Positions 6,302-8,730 of a stretch of DNA of 8,730 nt are shown here, one piece after another. The stretch is from Flavobacteriales bacterium (GTDB lineage: Bacteria; Bacteroidota; Bacteroidia; Flavobacteriales_D; Crocinitomicaceae): assembly GCA_018665005.1 (NCBI GenBank), contig JABJEE010000221.1, forward strand, positions 1-8,730. The letters are read 5' to 3'. The number at the start of each line of letters is the position of its first letter. Positions within the stretch are counted from its first letter, which is position 1. The position numbers and the translations under genes were made by a program. The notes beneath the pieces are model-generated. The model was not told the origin of the DNA. It saw only the letters and a list, made by a program, of their open reading frames with translations, and ran no database searches.

Positions 6302-7622
6302 TGGCCCAATTTAATCTGTCATTTTGTGAAAATTGCCAGGGTGCACCATTGTTTTCTATATTGGTAAGCATCCCTGTTAACTCGTTAGGTATCTTTGATT
6401 CCTCCATAACTAGAAAACGTCTTAAATCAATGATAATGGATAAAGGATCTATATTTACAGGGCATTCATCTACGCAGGCGTTACATGAGGTACAAGCCCA
6501 TAATTCTTCTTGGGTTATGTAATCTCCCAATAATGATTTTCCATCATCATGTTCTTTGCCATTTTTTCTTTTTCCTTCGCCAAATTCGACCAGACGGTCA
6601 CGAGTATCCATCATTATTTTTCTCGGGGAAAGAAGTTTTCCTGTGATGTTTGCCGGACAGGAAGAGGTACAACGCCCACATTCGGTGCAGGTGTATGCAT
6701 CCATTAAGTTCTTCCAAGTTAAATCATTCACGTCTTTTGCTCCAAACCTAGACGGTGGTGCCGCGTTAGGATCTACTGCATAAGGATCTGCACTGGGATC
6801 GAGCATAAGTTTCACTTCGTTGGTAACACTCTCCATGTTCTCGAACTTACCTTTCTTTTCCAAGTTTGAATAATACGTGTTTGGAAAAGCCAAAAGAATG
6901 TGAAAGTGTTTGGAATAAGGCAGATAATTTAAAAACCCGATGACCATAAATAAATGTCCCCACCATCCCATGCGTTCAAGCAAGAAAAGAGACGAGTTGC
7001 TCATTGAATCGAAGAATAAAGGACCGATAATTGAGGAGATACTAAAACCAAATGATCCTTGTATATCAGAAGCATGGGAAACACCTCTGTTAAACAATAC
7101 TTCGTCAGTACCATTCATTGTGAAAATACAGGTCAGTAAAATGAGTTCAAAAATTAAGATAAGATTGGCATCTTTAGTTGGCCAGCCAATCATCTCTTTC
7201 ATTTTTAGTCGGGGCAGTTTGAGTAAATTTCTTCTTGCTAAAAAAATAATGGTCGCGAAGAATGCAGCAACCGATAGGATTTCAATGAAGCTAATTGTGA
7301 ATACATAGAAAGAACCCAATGAGTCGGAGAAAACTCTGTGATGACCACTGATTCCATCTGCAAAAATCTCAATAAGTTCAATTTGTGTAATTACGAAGGC
7401 GACATAAAGACATAGGTGTAACAAAGCGGGGATAGGGCGCGAGAACATCTTCTTTTGGCCAAATGCAACGAGAAGCATTGTTTTTAATCTCTCTCCTTTT
7501 TTATCATTTCGATTTAAATCGCGTCCAAGCCTAATGTTGTAACGTATTTTCCAGATATTATAGGAAAAGAAACCAAGTCCACAAATACTTAGAAGTAAAA
7601 ATAAAATGAGTTGAATATTCAT
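6291..7622 (-). CDS. Membrane protein with NarI-like segment and dicluster [4Fe-4S] ferredoxin domain
   Basis: This 443-residue inner-membrane electron-transfer protein has about five or six hydrophobic segments: near 3-22, 64-86, 104-128, 153-169, 192-204 (weaker) and 221-246. Histidines that could bind heme include H69, H183, H223, H239 and H241, as in NarI/DsrM-type cytochrome b subunits, though heme binding is inference. The C-terminal soluble part has two classic [4Fe-4S] motifs: C312xxC315xxC318xxxC322-P and C377xxC380xxC383xxxC387-P. This is the N-terminal architecture of FadF/EMO-type or DsrM-HdrC proteins without the CCG domains, which are encoded separately at 5075-5863. The probable job is passing electrons between a soluble donor (for example electron-transfer flavoprotein) and the menaquinone pool. 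It starts 7 bp after the MCE gene and overlaps the HAD gene by 11 bp. Confidence 0.88.
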   Translation of the reverse strand: MNIQLILFLLLSICGLGFFSYNIWKIRYNIRLGRDLNRNDKKGERLKTMLLVAFGQKKMFSRPIPALLHLCLYVAFVITQIELIEIFADGISGHHRVFSDSLGSFYVFTISFIEILSVAAFFATIIFLARRNLLKLPRLKMKEMIGWPTKDANLILIFELILLTCIFTMNGTDEVLFNRGVSHASDIQGSFGFSISSIIGPLFFDSMSNSSLFLLERMGWWGHLFMVIGFLNYLPYSKHFHILLAFPNTYYSNLEKKGKFENMESVTNEVKLMLDPSADPYAVDPNAAPPSRFGAKDVNDLTWKNLMDAYTCTECGRCTSSCPANITGKLLSPRKIMMDTRDRLVEFGEGKRKNGKEHDDGKSLLGDYITQEELWACTSCNACVDECPVNIDPLSIIIDLRRFLVMEESKIPNELTGMLTNIENNGAPWQFSQNDRLNWANEE

Positions 7623-7629
7623 TAAAAAA

Positions 7630-8667
7630 TTAGTCTTGTATGGTGTCTAATATCTTTCTTAATTTTTTCTCTTCTCTTGGTGTCAATGTAGCTCCTTTTG
7701 TTTTTGAACCCATAAGAGAGAAGTGTATGTACCTTTCAGGATGAAGCTTTAAATCAGAGACAAGATCTTGAAGTTTTTTATTGCTCTCAACAAGCTCATT
7801 GTACAAGGCATCATCATGAAGTAATTTGCTCATTGATCCGCTTCCATTCTGTAATTCTTCCATAATTGTATTCAATTTCTGAATGGTTGAATTGGCATCT
7901 GTAATAACTGATTTGAAGTCTGCAGAAACCAAATCGTCAGTTATCTTTTTGGTGTTTCCAATAATTTCTGACACTTGCTCGTTGCTTTTCTTCAGGTTAG
8001 ATGTTATGTTTTCCACATTAGACATAATACGGGCAAATTGTATTTTTTCCTCGGCAACAAAAACACCAATTTCTTCTGCTGCATCACCAAGTTGATTAAT
8101 GGTTTCTTTGACTCTGCTAAAGCTTCCTTCTATTTCAGAAGTTGCTGTGGAATCCCAAAATGCAGACAAAGAATTCACCATATTATCAACAGAAATCATC
8201 ATGCTCTGAAGTTTTTGAGCTATAGGGTCCGCGTATTCTTTGACCTGATATGCAATGTCTTGACTTGATTTAACACCAGGTATTTCAGATCCAACTTCGT
8301 AAATATTTTTGTTGTTTGGATTTGTTTTAAGAACAAGGCCTTTTGAGAAAAAGTCTGGAGAACCAATTTCCACTGTACTTCCTCTGGCAATCTTTATGTT
8401 TTTGTTTTGAATGTTGAAACTTACTTTTACACGTCGGTTTGGAGCGTTTTGAGGTAGGATTTCAATATCGGTTACTTTACCAACAATTACTCCATTCAAG
8501 GTCACGTCAGAAGCGACCATGAGTTGATTGGTGTTTTCAAAATAGGAGTGATACGTGTCGTCTCCCCCAAATAAACTGGAGCCTTTAAGGAAATTGATGC
8601 CTAGCACCAACAAAGCAATTGAAAATGTCGCAATTACCCCTGCCTTTATTTCTTTTTGAAATTTCAA
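7630..8667 (-). CDS. MCE/MlaD-family lipid-transport protein, TTG start
   Basis: This 345-residue protein is anchored in the inner membrane and exposed to the periplasm. Residues 9-28 form one transmembrane helix (VIATFSIALLVLGINFLKG region). Residues about 38-118 are a single MCE domain, with GVIVGKVTDIEILP and a typical IGSPDFFSKGLVL segment. The remainder, about 140-310, is a long Ser/Asn/Lys-rich helical and coiled-coil region, followed by LHPERYIHFSLMG, a tail I know from Bacteroidota MCE proteins. MCE proteins bind phospholipid for MlaFEDB-like ABC transporters; the permease and ATPase are not in the window. The start must be the TTG at 8665-8667: an in-frame stop sits two codons upstream, and the first internal Met (M50) would remove the membrane anchor. 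It lies 3 bp after the preceding gene and 7 bp before the membrane Fe-S gene. Confidence 0.9.
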   Translation of the reverse strand: MKFQKEIKAGVIATFSIALLVLGINFLKGSSLFGGDDTYHSYFENTNQLMVASDVTLNGVIVGKVTDIEILPQNAPNRRVKVSFNIQNKNIKIARGSTVEIGSPDFFSKGLVLKTNPNNKNIYEVGSEIPGVKSSQDIAYQVKEYADPIAQKLQSMMISVDNMVNSLSAFWDSTATSEIEGSFSRVKETINQLGDAAEEIGVFVAEEKIQFARIMSNVENITSNLKKSNEQVSEIIGNTKKITDDLVSADFKSVITDANSTIQKLNTIMEELQNGSGSMSKLLHDDALYNELVESNKKLQDLVSDLKLHPERYIHFSLMGSKTKGATLTPREEKKLRKILDTIQD

Positions 8668-8670
8668 ATC

Positions 8671-8730
8671 TTAATTTTCTACTAATTTAATAGCTTTTTC
8701 AATACCAATTCGTTCTCCATCCAAGAAAGC
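8671..8730 (-). CDS. C-terminal 19 residues of an unidentified gene (possibly N-acetylmuramoyl-L-alanine amidase)
   Basis: Reading leftwards from the right edge, the minus strand stays open for 19 codons (AFLDGERIGIEKAIKLVEN) and ends with TAA at 8671-8673, 3 bp before the MCE gene. This is too short to identify. In Flavobacteriia, as I recall, an N-acetylmuramoyl-L-alanine amidase often precedes this MCE gene, and the FL...G...KAI pattern is loosely compatible with an amidase tail. That identification is inference from gene order. The operon promoter must lie outside the window. Confidence 0.4.
   Translation of the reverse strand, partial: AFLDGERIGIEKAIKLVEN

Noticed and set aside
6940..7308. 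A 122-codon plus-strand open frame
   Set aside because: It is antisense to the membrane Fe-S gene, whose frame shows transmembrane segments and cluster motifs. The antisense translation resembles nothing and has no start signal.
1..8730. CRISPR array, insertion sequence, phage, toxin-antitoxin or tRNA/rRNA content
   Set aside because: I saw no regularly spaced repeats, transposase or integrase motifs, paired small toxin-antitoxin frames or cloverleaf-like segments. Nearly all the sequence is taken up by tightly packed genes of core type.

Overview
The window looks like a chromosomal segment from a member of the Bacteroidota, probably a Flavobacteriia-type organism. The DNA is AT-rich and no start codon has a convincing Shine-Dalgarno sequence. 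The one recognisable promoter-like site matches the Bacteroidota -7 element TAnnTTTG. Several proteins belong to families I know mainly from Flavobacteriia: the small HAD protein, the 154-residue orphan, and the Bacteroidota-style MCE protein. There are no RNA genes, CRISPR arrays, insertion sequences or phage genes, and no gap between genes exceeds about 170 bases.

Layout. (1) Positions 1-1211, minus strand: the N-terminal two thirds or less of radA, cut by the left edge, preceded 21 bp upstream by a small secreted, probably outer-membrane beta-barrel protein. (2) Positions 1212-1382: the only real intergenic region, between divergent transcription units, with a candidate promoter for the plus-strand operon. 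(3) Positions 1383-4630, plus strand: deoC, a full catalytic aldehyde dehydrogenase, and a 292-residue truncated ALDH-like protein without the catalytic domain, packed with 2-3 bp gaps. (4) Positions 4627-8730, minus strand: a compact run, read right to left, of the tail of an unidentified gene (perhaps an amidase), an MCE/MlaD-type lipid-transport protein, a membrane protein with a dicluster ferredoxin domain, a small HAD-type phosphatase-like protein, a double cysteine-rich (CCG) iron-sulfur protein, and a conserved orphan. The two operons converge and overlap by 4 bp.

How the genes work together. DeoC splits 2-deoxyribose 5-phosphate into glyceraldehyde 3-phosphate and acetaldehyde, and the adjacent ALDH would oxidise the acetaldehyde to acetate. 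The ALDH plus the truncated ALDH-like protein add up to 775 residues and look like the two halves of an ALDH16-type enzyme encoded as separate genes. In the minus-strand operon, the membrane/ferredoxin protein and the CCG protein together reproduce the parts of a FadF/EMO- or DsrMK-like membrane quinone oxidoreductase, again as separate polypeptides. Most of the window is ordinary core metabolism. The parts worth a second look are these two split enzymes and the conserved but functionally unassigned company they keep. I see no clear defence, mobile or wholly new system.
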